Shown piece by piece: positions 47,592 through 57,255 of a DNA stretch of 64,000 nt. The position numbers and the translations under genes are program-made. Source of the DNA: Sphingobacterium chuzhouense (GTDB lineage: Bacteria; Bacteroidota; Bacteroidia; Sphingobacteriales; Sphingobacteriaceae); NCBI RefSeq assembly GCF_014692525.1, contig NZ_JACNYL010000005.1, forward strand, positions 248,001-312,000, written 5' to 3'. The stretch's first letter is position 1; every line of letters begins with the position of its first letter. Under the pieces are notes generated by a model that did no database searches, had not been told where the DNA came from, and saw nothing but the letters and a program-made list of their open reading frames with translations.

Positions 47592-50411
47592 ATGCCTAGA
47601 AACACCTCCATTAACTCCGTTTTAATTATTGGTTCAGGACCCATTGTTATCGGTCAAGCCTGTGAATTTGATTACTCGGGATCACAAGCTGCTCTTTCTT
47701 TAAAGGAAGAAGGTATCAAAGTGTCCATTATCAATTCGAATCCTGCTACGATTATGACCGATAAGGTTATTGCAGACCATGTTTACTTGTTACCTCTTAC
47801 CTGCGAGAGTATAGAGAAGATCCTCCAAGAGCAACAAATCGATGCCGTGCTACCAACTATGGGCGGACAGACAGCATTAAACCTATGTATAGAAGCGTCT
47901 AATATTGGTCTTTGGGAAAAATACAATATAAAAGTTATAGGGGTGGACGTCGCCGCTATCGAAAAAACGGAAAACCGTGAGGAGTTTCGTCAGCTAATGG
48001 TAGATATCGGTGTGGGAGTTGCCAATTCTAAGATTGCTAACTCTTTTTTGGAAGGTAAAGAAGCTGCACAAGAAATAGGCTTTCCACTTGTTATCCGCCC
48101 ATCTTATACATTAGCGGGCACAGGTGGAGGGTTTGTCCACAGGAAAGAAGAGTTTGACGCTGCTCTAAACAGAGGTTTACACGCTTCTCCTACACACGAA
48201 GTATTGGTAGAACAGGCTGTATTAGGCTGGAAAGAGTTTGAGTTGGAGTTGTTACGCGACAGCAACGACAATGTTATCATCATCTGTACAATTGAAAACT
48301 TTGATCCAATGGGCATCCATACAGGTGATTCTATCACGGTGGCACCTGGGATGACATTGAGCGACAAATGTTATCAAGATATGCGTAATCAAGCCATCCG
48401 CATGATGCGCTCTATCGGAAACTTTGCTGGGGGATGCAATGTACAGTTTTCTGTGAATCCTGAAAATGAAGACATCATTGCTATTGAGATCAACCCTCGT
48501 GTATCGCGCTCTTCTGCACTAGCGTCAAAAGCGACTGGTTATCCAATCGCAAAAATTGCAGCCAAGCTTGCCATCGGATATAATTTGGACGAACTTCAAA
48601 ATCAAATTACCAAGACGACATCAGCGTACTTTGAGCCCACATTAGACTATGTTATCGTTAAGATTCCACGTTTTAATTTTGACAAATTTAAAGGAGCCAA
48701 TAAAGAGCTAGGTCTACAGATGAAAGCTGTAGGCGAGGTCATGGCGATTGGTCGTACATTTATAGAAGCTTTACAAAAAGCTTGTCAATCCCTTGAAACA
48801 AATCGCGGCGGATTGGGTGCTGACGGACGTCAGTTACGCAACTTAGAGGAAATCATGCATAGCTTGGAGCATCCTAGTGCTGACCGTGTATTCCATATCA
48901 AAGATGCTTTTGAACTTGGTGTTCCTTTGGAGTCCATCCGTAAAGTAACACGCATCGACAAATGGTTTTTAGTACAAATTCAAGAATTAGTACAACTTGA
49001 AACGGAATTACGCAGATATCAACTGAACAATATCCCTCGTGATTTCTTCCTAACGTTGAAACAAAAAGGTTATTCTGACTTGCAAATTTCCTGGTTGCTT
49101 GGTAATGTAAGTGAAGATGATGTTTATGCTCGCCGAAAAGAATTAGGCATCAATCGGGTTTATAAAATGGTAGATACTTGTGCTGCAGAATTCCCAGCAC
49201 ATACACCTTACTATTATTCTACTTTTGAGGACGAAAACGAATCAGTGGTTTCCGACAAGAAGAAAATCATCGTATTAGGTTCTGGTCCCAACCGTATCGG
49301 CCAGGGAATTGAATTCGATTACTCTTGTGTCCATGGATTAATTGCTGCTAAAGAGGCGGGCTATGAATCCATTATGGTAAACTGTAACCCGGAAACGGTT
49401 TCTACAGACTTTAACATGGCAGATAAACTTTATTTCGAACCAGTGTTCTGGGAACATGTCCGTGAAATTATCGAGTTGGAAAAACCAGAAGGTGTTATTG
49501 TGCAATTAGGTGGCCAAACGGCATTGAAGATGGCTGAACGCTTGCAAGCACTTGGTGTGAAAATTATCGGCACTTCATTTGAAGACATGGACTTAGCAGA
49601 AGACCGTGGTCGTTTTTCGGATCTTTTGAAAGAGCTAAATATTCCTTATCCAAAATATGGTGTTGCCACTTCTGCAGAGGAAGCATTAAAAGTAGCAAGT
49701 GAAGTAGGATATCCTGTACTGGTACGTCCTTCATATGTATTGGGGGGCCAAGGAATGAGCATCGTCATCAACGACGAGGATTTGGAAAAAGCGGTAGTTA
49801 ATCTATTGAAAAACTTACCCGGAAATCAAATCTTGATCGACCATTTCCTTGACCGTGCCGAAGAGGCAGAGTCTGATTCTATATGTGATGGTGAAGACGT
49901 CCACATTATCGGTATGATGGAACATATTGAGCCGGCTGGTATTCACTCGGGTGACTCTTCAGCTGTGCTCCCTCCATTTAGCTTATCCGAAAATGTACAG
50001 CAAAAAATGGAAGAATATTCCATTCGCTTAGCGAAAGCTTTAAATGTACGAGGCTTGTTGAATATTCAATTTGCAGTGAAGGGAGAAGATGTTTATGTGA
50101 TTGAAGCGAACCCACGTGCATCCCGCACCGTTCCTTTCATCGCTAAAGCTTATGATGTACCTTATATCAACATCGCCACAAAAGTCATGTTAGGTGTTAA
50201 TAAATTGAAAGACTTTCAAATCGAACGTAAGTTGAAGGGATATGCCATTAAGGAACCTGTATTCTCTTTTAGCAAATTCCCGGAGGTTGATAAACAATTA
50301 GGGCCTGAAATGAAATCTACAGGAGAGGCTATACGTTTTATCAAAGATTTACAAGATCCTTACTTTAGAGAACTCTACAATAAAAAGTCGATGTTCTTGA
50401 ATGCACAGTAA
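47592..50411 (+). CDS. carB: Carbamoyl-phosphate synthase large subunit lacking the allosteric domain
   Basis: A 939-residue CarB which makes carbamoyl phosphate for arginine and pyrimidine synthesis. It starts SVLIIGSGPIVIGQACEFDYSG. Two ATP-grasp halves follow, with GGQTALNL and GGQTALKM, RPSYTLAGTGGG and RPSYVLGGQGMS, and EINPRVSRSSALASKATGYPIA and EANPRASRTVPFIAKA. It ends about where the Escherichia coli protein (about 1073 residues) begins its methylglyoxal-synthase-like regulatory domain, with a natural stop and a terminator after it. carA is not adjacent. Loss of the domain implies insensitivity to the usual UMP/ornithine control. Confidence 0.94.
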   Translation: MPRNTSINSVLIIGSGPIVIGQACEFDYSGSQAALSLKEEGIKVSIINSNPATIMTDKVIADHVYLLPLTCESIEKILQEQQIDAVLPTMGGQTALNLCIEASNIGLWEKYNIKVIGVDVAAIEKTENREEFRQLMVDIGVGVANSKIANSFLEGKEAAQEIGFPLVIRPSYTLAGTGGGFVHRKEEFDAALNRGLHASPTHEVLVEQAVLGWKEFELELLRDSNDNVIIICTIENFDPMGIHTGDSITVAPGMTLSDKCYQDMRNQAIRMMRSIGNFAGGCNVQFSVNPENEDIIAIEINPRVSRSSALASKATGYPIAKIAAKLAIGYNLDELQNQITKTTSAYFEPTLDYVIVKIPRFNFDKFKGANKELGLQMKAVGEVMAIGRTFIEALQKACQSLETNRGGLGADGRQLRNLEEIMHSLEHPSADRVFHIKDAFELGVPLESIRKVTRIDKWFLVQIQELVQLETELRRYQLNNIPRDFFLTLKQKGYSDLQISWLLGNVSEDDVYARRKELGINRVYKMVDTCAAEFPAHTPYYYSTFEDENESVVSDKKKIIVLGSGPNRIGQGIEFDYSCVHGLIAAKEAGYESIMVNCNPETVSTDFNMADKLYFEPVFWEHVREIIELEKPEGVIVQLGGQTALKMAERLQALGVKIIGTSFEDMDLAEDRGRFSDLLKELNIPYPKYGVATSAEEALKVASEVGYPVLVRPSYVLGGQGMSIVINDEDLEKAVVNLLKNLPGNQILIDHFLDRAEEAESDSICDGEDVHIIGMMEHIEPAGIHSGDSSAVLPPFSLSENVQQKMEEYSIRLAKALNVRGLLNIQFAVKGEDVYVIEANPRASRTVPFIAKAYDVPYINIATKVMLGVNKLKDFQIERKLKGYAIKEPVFSFSKFPEVDKQLGPEMKSTGEAIRFIKDLQDPYFRELYNKKSMFLNAQ

Positions 50412-50460
50412 TATACTGCGCATCAATGCGATCCGATTTTTATGAATCATTGGTGTAATT

Positions 50461-50505
50461 ACAAGTAAAAAAATCCCGTTTTTGATAACGGGATTTTTTA
50501 CTTGT
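50461..50505. terminator. Bidirectional terminator between carB and the utilisation locus
   Basis: An inverted repeat of about 19 bp (50461-50480 with 50487-50505, one unpaired base), core ATCCCGTT/AACGGGAT, with A and T runs on both sides. It closes carB on the plus strand and the GH31 end of the utilisation locus on the minus strand. Confidence 0.9.
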
Positions 50506-50526
50506 AAGATTGATGAACGAGTTACA

Positions 50527-52137
50527 CTACCCCTTATTCATTAATTCAAACACGGGCAATCTATCGATCGGAACGTTTTCTTCTATAATTTTAGGTCCTC
50601 TAAAAGTTTCTCCCTCGTCACTTTTCCAAACTCCTTTCGGCAGTTGTATTTTTCGCTTATTTTCTTTTGTAACCACAGGAGCCACTAGATATTTGTCACC
50701 CAACATGAATTGGTCTTTTATTTCTGCCATTCCCTGATAAGGAAATTCGTATTCCATTGTACGTACAATGGGTTCTCCATTTTCAGCAGACTGTCTTGCC
50801 AAGTCCATAATATATGGAACATACTTTTGTCGTAAAGCCACCATCTTCTTTACAGCTTTCAAGTTATCTTCACTCAACACACGCCACGGAGCGACAGAAA
50901 ATTGCATCATGGGCATTAACGCCGAACACGAAGCAGAACGCACCACCAAATCTTCATCTAAATTATCCTTTCCAATAAAAGATCCAAATTCACCTCCTCC
51001 AATCATATCCGGACATGTGAATTGGTAACCTAACAGACCTGCGACAGTAATATGTGGAATCAACTTCTGTAGATCCTCCCAGTTGTGTTTCTTGTCGCGC
51101 AGACGCTGTACCAGTGGTTCTCCTCCCATTTTCCACATCGCCCGATATTCGTTTAGCGGGTAATACTTTCCTATATTTCCCCATAGACGACTATGCTCAT
51201 TCGGTGTTGCCGGTTTAAAAGATAGGGCATTTATTGGATAAAAATCTGCATCACCGGCATCTAACTTAAAACCATCCAGATGATATGTTTTTACCATGTG
51301 TTCCAGTCTGTCGTGAAACCATTTCTCTGCTTCGGGATTTGTAAAATCCATTACAGCGCTGTAACCATTCCACCAGTTTACTATCACTGGTTTATCTGCA
51401 TCCGTCCAGTTTTTTTCACTCGATCCATCATACAAAAGATATTTTTTAGCTTGTAACTCTCTAAAAACCTCCGTATCTGGCGAAATAAACGGACTAATCC
51501 ATAACATCACCTTAAATCCCATTTGATGTAATGTATCTACCATTCCTACTGCATCGCTAAATCTATCCGCGCGGAAGTCAAACCGCCCATAATAATCAGC
51601 CCAATTGTCATCAATCATCAGCACGCCCGGAGGAAAACCATTGTCGATGATAGATCTTGCATAATCGATGATATCTTTCTGGTTTTGATTGTAAATAAGC
51701 TCTATCCAAGTGTTGTATTGTGGACGCGTGAATAGCAAGGTATCCGGAAGTTGCCCTTTCGATGGAAAAAACCGTTTACTAGCATTTAGATACGCGTCGC
51801 GCAAGTTTTTACCTAAAGAATCTACGGTGATAGCTTCACCTCGGTTTGATATAATAATTTGATTATTCTTAATAGTAAAACGGAAAGGTTCTTCGCTCCA
51901 GATAAACTTCCCTTTGGTAGAGATAAGTAAAGGAACGGCTTGATTCGTTCCGGTATTACCAAATAGGTCAAAATTATACCCTTCCTCTAATGGCATCAAG
52001 TGAGCCTCATTAACCACACCTCCGAGCCACTTTTCATTTTTTTCAATAGAAATAGCTGTTTCTTGACCAGTCGTTTTGTACATGGCTCCTAAAAACAGTA
52101 TGAGGAATAATCCCAATCGACTGCATATGCTCTTCAT
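50527..52137 (-). CDS. Glycoside hydrolase family 31
   Basis: A 536-residue secreted GH31 alpha-glycosidase. The signal peptide is RLGLFLILFLGAMYKTTGQ (about 24 residues). After an N-terminal beta domain the barrel carries the nucleophile in GFKLDAGDADFYP (D293) and the acid/base in CPDMIGGGEFG (D377). PPGVLMIDDNWADYYGRFDF and MLWISPFISPD are family-typical. The KLDAGD nucleophile context recalls the MYORG-like group, for which alpha-galactosidase activity is known, rather than maltase-type members (WNDMNE). Substrate is therefore alpha-linked, perhaps alpha-galactosyl, at low confidence. It is the last gene of the locus. Confidence 0.88.
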   Translation of the reverse strand: MKSICSRLGLFLILFLGAMYKTTGQETAISIEKNEKWLGGVVNEAHLMPLEEGYNFDLFGNTGTNQAVPLLISTKGKFIWSEEPFRFTIKNNQIIISNRGEAITVDSLGKNLRDAYLNASKRFFPSKGQLPDTLLFTRPQYNTWIELIYNQNQKDIIDYARSIIDNGFPPGVLMIDDNWADYYGRFDFRADRFSDAVGMVDTLHQMGFKVMLWISPFISPDTEVFRELQAKKYLLYDGSSEKNWTDADKPVIVNWWNGYSAVMDFTNPEAEKWFHDRLEHMVKTYHLDGFKLDAGDADFYPINALSFKPATPNEHSRLWGNIGKYYPLNEYRAMWKMGGEPLVQRLRDKKHNWEDLQKLIPHITVAGLLGYQFTCPDMIGGGEFGSFIGKDNLDEDLVVRSASCSALMPMMQFSVAPWRVLSEDNLKAVKKMVALRQKYVPYIMDLARQSAENGEPIVRTMEYEFPYQGMAEIKDQFMLGDKYLVAPVVTKENKRKIQLPKGVWKSDEGETFRGPKIIEENVPIDRLPVFELMNKG

Positions 52138-52144
52138 AGGATTA

Positions 52145-53707
52145 TTAATTAACCTTAATTTTATAATTCAATTTATTGTAACCCGTTGCTGCTTCCCATA
52201 CATCATTATTAGCCAAACGGATACTATATTCAGGGCGGCTCGCAATACTTTCGTATGCATCCGGCAGATTCATTAGTAGTTCATATTCACCTTTTGCCAG
52301 ATTCGACGGAATAGTAACGGAAGTTTCCAGATTAATCGTTCCGGGGTACCATTTTCTAACATCGGTATTCATCGGTAAAATGGAAACATCCTGCGCACCT
52401 ACTTTGCGTAACAGTAGTTGTACCGGTCTCGCATTATATGGAGATGCATAACCTCTATTAATTAAGTTAATAGTAAAAGCCAAGCTGCTACCAGCGTTGA
52501 CAGTTTCTGGAAAAATCGCATTTTGCAGAACAAACCGATACCCTAGGTTCTTCTTAATGTTATCCATACAACCAGAGGTTTGCCATTTATTGTTCAACTG
52601 ATTATTGTAATGTGCATTGATATAGCTATAATGCATTTCAGCAAATGCAGCCTGTGCTTTACCTGCAGGTTCACATTCGTTATCGGGCGTAAATGTATTA
52701 TTGCAAGTCTCTCCTCCAACAACTACATATCTACTGTCTTTATTTTTATATGCTTTTAATACCTCAACCACTGAAGCACTTCCGCTCCTACTACTCGAAC
52801 TATTTCCATAATCTTCGTATGTACCGGTATCGCTTGGTCCGGAAAGAAAGCAGTCATTATGAAAACCTATTCTTGCTTTTTCACTTTCTGAAAAAGCTTC
52901 CGTTTCGGTTAGCGGTTGCGCTGTTATCGGAGCGTTAACACCGTCAATAAAGCGTTGTTTTTGCTGTGGGTATCTTACCTGCACCATTCTACTTTTAGGA
53001 ACCGCGTCCAACAATGCGGCGATTATCTCTGCCCTGTCTGTCCAATTAGCATTCAGTAATTTACCCTGTCCACCATTGGATGAGGGATCTCCAAAGAAAT
53101 CGGTATAATACTGTTCACCCCACAGGCCTACAAAACCAAGCTGTACGCAGGCTATTACGTCTGCATTATTTTGCAAGACAGGCTTTAAATCTGCTATATG
53201 CTGGAGCATGTATTCTTTTGCGGTATCACCATAAGGTGGGCAAATAAAACCTTCCGGACAATTCCCTGCATTTGAGGTTATGGAATAAACAAACCTTGGA
53301 ATCAATTTAACCCCTGCAGTTCTAGCAGCTACCATATCCGCATTGATCTTATCTAAAGTACTTTGCGGTATAGCAGTCATTTTTACATCATCCAGTACAT
53401 AATATCGAAAAACCAATGTACTGTATACCCGATAATTGGCATTTTGAATACTTTGTAGTTGCCGATATCCAGCAAGGGTATTGGCATTCAAAACTGTAAA
53501 ATTGCTCGTATGCGTTTCGGTGTATCGATAAAATCCTCGTTCAGGATTCGCAAAATCTTCCGTACTTTCCACATAAGTTACGGTAGGTTGTGGCCCCTGT
53601 TCCGATGGTGAATCATTTCCGTTTTTTGAACAGCCACAACTCATCAGTGCAGGGGCTAACATACATATATAGATAAATAATTTTATAGACAATCTCATAA
53701 GTGACAT
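52145..53707 (-). CDS. DUF4874/DUF4832-type surface lipoprotein
   Basis: A 520-residue lipoprotein (signal SIKLFIYICMLAPALMSCGC, lipid cysteine about 24-26). The N-terminal TIM-barrel-like half starts DFANPERGFYRYTETHTS, with LVFRYYVLDDVKM and VKLIPRFVYSITSN, matching the DUF4874 pattern. The second half resembles DUF4832 and ends in a beta-sandwich (LAFTINLINRGYASPYNARPV). Such proteins occur in glycan-utilisation loci and may be glycosidases or glycan binders; activity is not established. Two ATGs, at 53707 and 53698, are possible starts. It overlaps nothing and is 8 bp upstream of the GH31 gene. Confidence 0.8.
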   Translation of the reverse strand: MSLMRLSIKLFIYICMLAPALMSCGCSKNGNDSPSEQGPQPTVTYVESTEDFANPERGFYRYTETHTSNFTVLNANTLAGYRQLQSIQNANYRVYSTLVFRYYVLDDVKMTAIPQSTLDKINADMVAARTAGVKLIPRFVYSITSNAGNCPEGFICPPYGDTAKEYMLQHIADLKPVLQNNADVIACVQLGFVGLWGEQYYTDFFGDPSSNGGQGKLLNANWTDRAEIIAALLDAVPKSRMVQVRYPQQKQRFIDGVNAPITAQPLTETEAFSESEKARIGFHNDCFLSGPSDTGTYEDYGNSSSSRSGSASVVEVLKAYKNKDSRYVVVGGETCNNTFTPDNECEPAGKAQAAFAEMHYSYINAHYNNQLNNKWQTSGCMDNIKKNLGYRFVLQNAIFPETVNAGSSLAFTINLINRGYASPYNARPVQLLLRKVGAQDVSILPMNTDVRKWYPGTINLETSVTIPSNLAKGEYELLMNLPDAYESIASRPEYSIRLANNDVWEAATGYNKLNYKIKVN

Positions 53708-53716
53708 ATTAAATAG

Positions 53717-54847
53717 TTAGAGTTTAAAAAATATTTTCTTCTTGAATAACCAGAAACATAAATACCATTCCATAAAAAGGGTGACCAAGGCTGACATCAC
53801 AGACATCACTTGATGGGAAAGACCTGTGAAACCTAAAAACCCTTTGACAAAAATTGCCGTAGTACCGTTGAACCATTGCATGCCAACTGTTTCGAAAAAC
53901 AAATAGATAAAAATAGCGTTCATACCCACTACGGTGAATATCCACGCGTATTTCGACTGTTTCTTTATATCGTTAATCCAGAACAGTAAGGCCATAATGA
54001 GCAATACCCACCCACCGGAAACCAGAACAAAAGAACTGGTGCTGATCCGCTTTATAATAGGCGTAAAACCACTGAAATCCATGGCATATCCCGTTATTAA
54101 TGCGATTATTCCAGCACCAATCAGATATGTCATCTTCTGTTTATTGGCAAGTGGAGACACGAGTAGTTTACCCGCTACAACACCCCATATCGTGTGCGCC
54201 GCTGTAGGGATAAAATTAATAGCAACCCAACCATCCGCATTTATTTTCCCCATTAAAACGGTATCCATATAAGCTCCGAAATTGTGATGTTCTGTAAAAG
54301 GTCGATCGAAACCGGGTATCTGTACAAAGCGATATAAGAGTTCTGTAAGTATCAATAAGAATACGGAAAAAACAATTTGCCAAGCACCAGATTTCCGAAT
54401 AATAAGATAGGCGATAATAGTGGTTACGGAGAGTTGGGTGAGTACATTCCACAGTTCCCAGACTAGCTTACCGGCATAAACGCAATGCAGGGCTGTTCCA
54501 AACAGGAACAGCCGAAAACTGCGTACTAATATATGCTTAAAATTGCTTTCCCAACTGATTCCTTTTTCCGCTTTTCTATGCCATGAAATATAAAGTGCCG
54601 AACCTGCCATCAGCATAAAAGCCGGCTGCACCAAATCCCAAAATCGCAACCCGTGCCAAGGATGATGAAAAAATTGCTGTACGATCATACCCGCCCAAGA
54701 ATGCTCGGCGGTAATACCATTCAATGTACTATAGAGCCTACAGCTCTCGGCTGCGAGCAGGATCATGATGAGCCCGCGCATGACGTCGAGCGAAACTAAA
54801 CGCCGTTGTACAAAATCATTTTTTAGCTGTTCGTTTTTCATAATCAT
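53717..54847 (-). CDS. NagX-like membrane protein, heparan-glucosaminide acetyltransferase-related
   Basis: A 376-residue polytopic membrane protein with about ten hydrophobic segments. The N-terminus RRLVSLDVMRGLIMILLAAE and DLVQPAFMLMAGSALYIS match the COG4299/NagX (DUF5009) group, related to lysosomal heparan-alpha-glucosaminide N-acetyltransferase. The catalytic histidine is probably in the loop with FFHHPWHGLRFWD. It may acetylate or transport an amino sugar released by the locus. That is inferred from family resemblance. The start ATG at 54847 has an alternative two codons later. Confidence 0.8.
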   Translation of the reverse strand: MIMKNEQLKNDFVQRRLVSLDVMRGLIMILLAAESCRLYSTLNGITAEHSWAGMIVQQFFHHPWHGLRFWDLVQPAFMLMAGSALYISWHRKAEKGISWESNFKHILVRSFRLFLFGTALHCVYAGKLVWELWNVLTQLSVTTIIAYLIIRKSGAWQIVFSVFLLILTELLYRFVQIPGFDRPFTEHHNFGAYMDTVLMGKINADGWVAINFIPTAAHTIWGVVAGKLLVSPLANKQKMTYLIGAGIIALITGYAMDFSGFTPIIKRISTSSFVLVSGGWVLLIMALLFWINDIKKQSKYAWIFTVVGMNAIFIYLFFETVGMQWFNGTTAIFVKGFLGFTGLSHQVMSVMSALVTLFMEWYLCFWLFKKKIFFKL

Positions 54848-54867
54848 TTAACTAACGATAAACAGCG

Positions 54868-55728
54868 TTATAATGGGAATGTAGCAAACTTTGAATCCGA
54901 ATGTCCGTTAGCTGGCAAAGATCCTATTTGTCTTCCCGAATTATCAATAATTGTATAACTAACAGACCCGCTCATACTGGCTAAAAGTGCTCTGTCTATT
55001 GAGAATTCTATCCTTTTACCATTGTTCTCCGTCGTTTTTATTTCAGAGTAGTTAAAGATTTCTGCATAGGCAATTGGGGTAAAGCCCCCCCAAGCATCTG
55101 CCGGGTTTCCAGAGTGTTGCAATACATTACCCCAACCTCCTGTCATGCTCAAATCCAGGTAATAATTAGCTCCTGACCCAAGTGGATACAACCAATCTAT
55201 CATATATCCACTTTCTGGGTTTCTGTCCGTATTCAAATACAGAACCATAACCTCCAATTCCATATCTGCTGTACCTTCTAACAAGAAATTAAGGTGCGTG
55301 GCAGAAGCAAATGTCTTTATTGCGCGTAATGTTCCTCCCTGTCCCTCCTCATTGATATGCGAATAATCAACAAATTGCCAATCGGTAAAATCACCGTCTA
55401 TTTTTATATTGGGGCCAATAATAGTTACTGTATCAATAAACGTACTTGTCAAATCACCATTTTTAGCGGTCAGAGATACGAGATAATCTCCTTTGGCTTT
55501 GTATATGTACTGTGGTGATCTTCTTGTCGATGTTTCTCCCGTTCCATCGCCAAACTCCCAGATGTATTCGGTCGCTTCGGTCGAGAAGTTCGTGAAATTC
55601 ACAACAAAACCGTCTGCCACATAGCTAAACACCGCTTTTGTTCCTCTGTCGCCATCGTCCTTTTTACAAGAAACAATCAGTAGCATGAATATGACGATGC
55701 TAGCTAACTGCATTATATTCTTTTTCAT
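54868..55728 (-). CDS. PKD-domain surface lipoprotein, probable glycan-binding protein
   Basis: A 286-residue lipoprotein (ASIVIFMLLIVSCKKDD, lipid cysteine about residue 21). A PKD domain spans about 31-103 (ATEYIWEFGDGTGETS, SPQYIYKAKGDYLVSLTA). A second beta-sandwich (about 108-286) starts IKIDGDFTDW and has LEVMVLYLNTDRNPESGY, resembling CBM9/DOMON-type modules. Position right after susD fits a surface glycan-binding protein, the SusE/F equivalent. The ligand is unknown. Confidence 0.82.
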   Translation of the reverse strand: MKKNIMQLASIVIFMLLIVSCKKDDGDRGTKAVFSYVADGFVVNFTNFSTEATEYIWEFGDGTGETSTRRSPQYIYKAKGDYLVSLTAKNGDLTSTFIDTVTIIGPNIKIDGDFTDWQFVDYSHINEEGQGGTLRAIKTFASATHLNFLLEGTADMELEVMVLYLNTDRNPESGYMIDWLYPLGSGANYYLDLSMTGGWGNVLQHSGNPADAWGGFTPIAYAEIFNYSEIKTTENNGKRIEFSIDRALLASMSGSVSYTIIDNSGRQIGSLPANGHSDSKFATFPL

Positions 55729-55761
55729 ATATAATCTTTTTATAATGTGTCACCTGTTTTA

Positions 55762-57228
55762 TTAATTATAACCTGGATTCTGAATAAATAATCCTTTTCC
55801 TTCCGATATCATTGTTCTCGAAAAGGGAAAAAGCTGTTTATCCGGAGAGGTGTACTCCGACTGCCTCACTTCCAATGCGCGGGAAACAAATTTGTTATGT
55901 CGGATTAAATCAGCCCGGTATTGGCCGTTTTCACACCAGAACTCATGACTTCTTTCTGTCAGAAGCATATCGTTAAATGCCGTTATATTTGAATAGTTTG
56001 AAAGCTGTCGATTTCCTAGACCTGCCCTATTCCGGACTTCGTTAATCAAATCCATGGATTCCTGTGTTGGCGTGCCTCCAGCGTTCGCTAAGGCTTCTGC
56101 TTTAGAAAGTAATACATCCGCATAGCGATACATAATAATGTCTACTGTGGTGAAACTTGTTGTTCTCGCAGCATCTTCGTGTATTTTCAACGGCAAAGGT
56201 CCGTAATTAAGGTAAATATCCGGATTAGCACGATTATACGTTTTGCCTTCCGCATCCGTAAATTCTGCAATCAACATCGTCCGTCTTTTATCATTCGGTT
56301 CAAAAGTATCGTAAAACCACCAGGTACTCTGTATTGTTCCCCAGCCTCCTTTTGGCAGATAGACACCGGGCAATACCATTAACTGCCACTGGTTCTCACT
56401 GGTACCTTCATAATCACAAGGAATGGCCCAGATAACCTCGTTGCTACTTTTGGCTCCATTCAGGTTCCACATGCCAACGTAGTCGGCGTCAAGAGCATAA
56501 TGATTATAATCTATAATATCATTTGCCAACGACACCACTTTATCCCATCTTTTTTCATGCAGATTCAACCTAATCAAAATCATCTTCGCTAAGGCTTTAT
56601 TAAACCTACCATAAGCTGCCTCTGCAGGATGTGGTAAGTCTTCCACTGCCGCTAATAGATCTGCTTCAATAAAATTTACCATTTCATCATAAGGCATTCT
56701 GGCAAGAGGGGCTTCTATCAACGGATTTTTCAGTACTTCCAGGGGTGCGATAACCAACGGGCCATACAGATCGAAGAGCGTATACGCCAGTAGACCACGC
56801 GCACAACGTACTTCTGCAATCGCTTTTCTCTTCAGTTCTTCGCTTACGGTAGATTCCTCAATTAGATGTATCGTCATCGTCATACGACTAATTTTATTAT
56901 AGAATCTATCGTAAAAATAGGTAATACCGGCGTGATCCGGCATATAACTGTGTTGGGTCGCTTGGAGTTTTTCATCATACCAACCTGTTAGTATTTCGGT
57001 TGTACAATCGCTTATCATCATCACCCCTCTTTCAGAGGTTGAAAATATTCCATCCCACCAGGAGCCTCTTAACGGATGATAAACAGAATTTACCATAGCT
57101 TCAATATCGGTCTCCGACTTGGGGAAAATTTCGGGGTTTATATCGCCGTAATCAATAGATACTAAGTCTTTGGTGCAGCTGCCAAGCAAGCATATACACG
57201 ATATAATCAATAACTTAATCTTCTTCAT
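55762..57228 (-). CDS. SusD/RagB family nutrient-binding lipoprotein
   Basis: A 488-residue SusD homologue with signal KKIKLLIISCICLLGSCTKD (lipid cysteine about 17). The N-terminal helices include AEVRCARGLLAYTLFDLYGPLVI. The C-terminal region has IIMYRYADVLLSKAEALANAGG, INEVRNRAGL and LLTERSHEFWCENGQYRADLIRHN, and the protein ends in FIQNPGYN. It follows susC by 27 bp and pairs with it. Its sequence differs widely from the SusD at 41.7 kb, so the two loci target different nutrients. Confidence 0.95.
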   Translation of the reverse strand: MKKIKLLIISCICLLGSCTKDLVSIDYGDINPEIFPKSETDIEAMVNSVYHPLRGSWWDGIFSTSERGVMMISDCTTEILTGWYDEKLQATQHSYMPDHAGITYFYDRFYNKISRMTMTIHLIEESTVSEELKRKAIAEVRCARGLLAYTLFDLYGPLVIAPLEVLKNPLIEAPLARMPYDEMVNFIEADLLAAVEDLPHPAEAAYGRFNKALAKMILIRLNLHEKRWDKVVSLANDIIDYNHYALDADYVGMWNLNGAKSSNEVIWAIPCDYEGTSENQWQLMVLPGVYLPKGGWGTIQSTWWFYDTFEPNDKRRTMLIAEFTDAEGKTYNRANPDIYLNYGPLPLKIHEDAARTTSFTTVDIIMYRYADVLLSKAEALANAGGTPTQESMDLINEVRNRAGLGNRQLSNYSNITAFNDMLLTERSHEFWCENGQYRADLIRHNKFVSRALEVRQSEYTSPDKQLFPFSRTMISEGKGLFIQNPGYN

Positions 57229-57255
57229 CTTTATATTTTTTTAGGCTCTATCCAA

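Noticed and set aside
47592..50411. carB as a truncated pseudogene
   Set aside because: Both ATP-grasp halves are intact, the stop falls at a domain boundary and a terminator follows; a natural short form is more likely.
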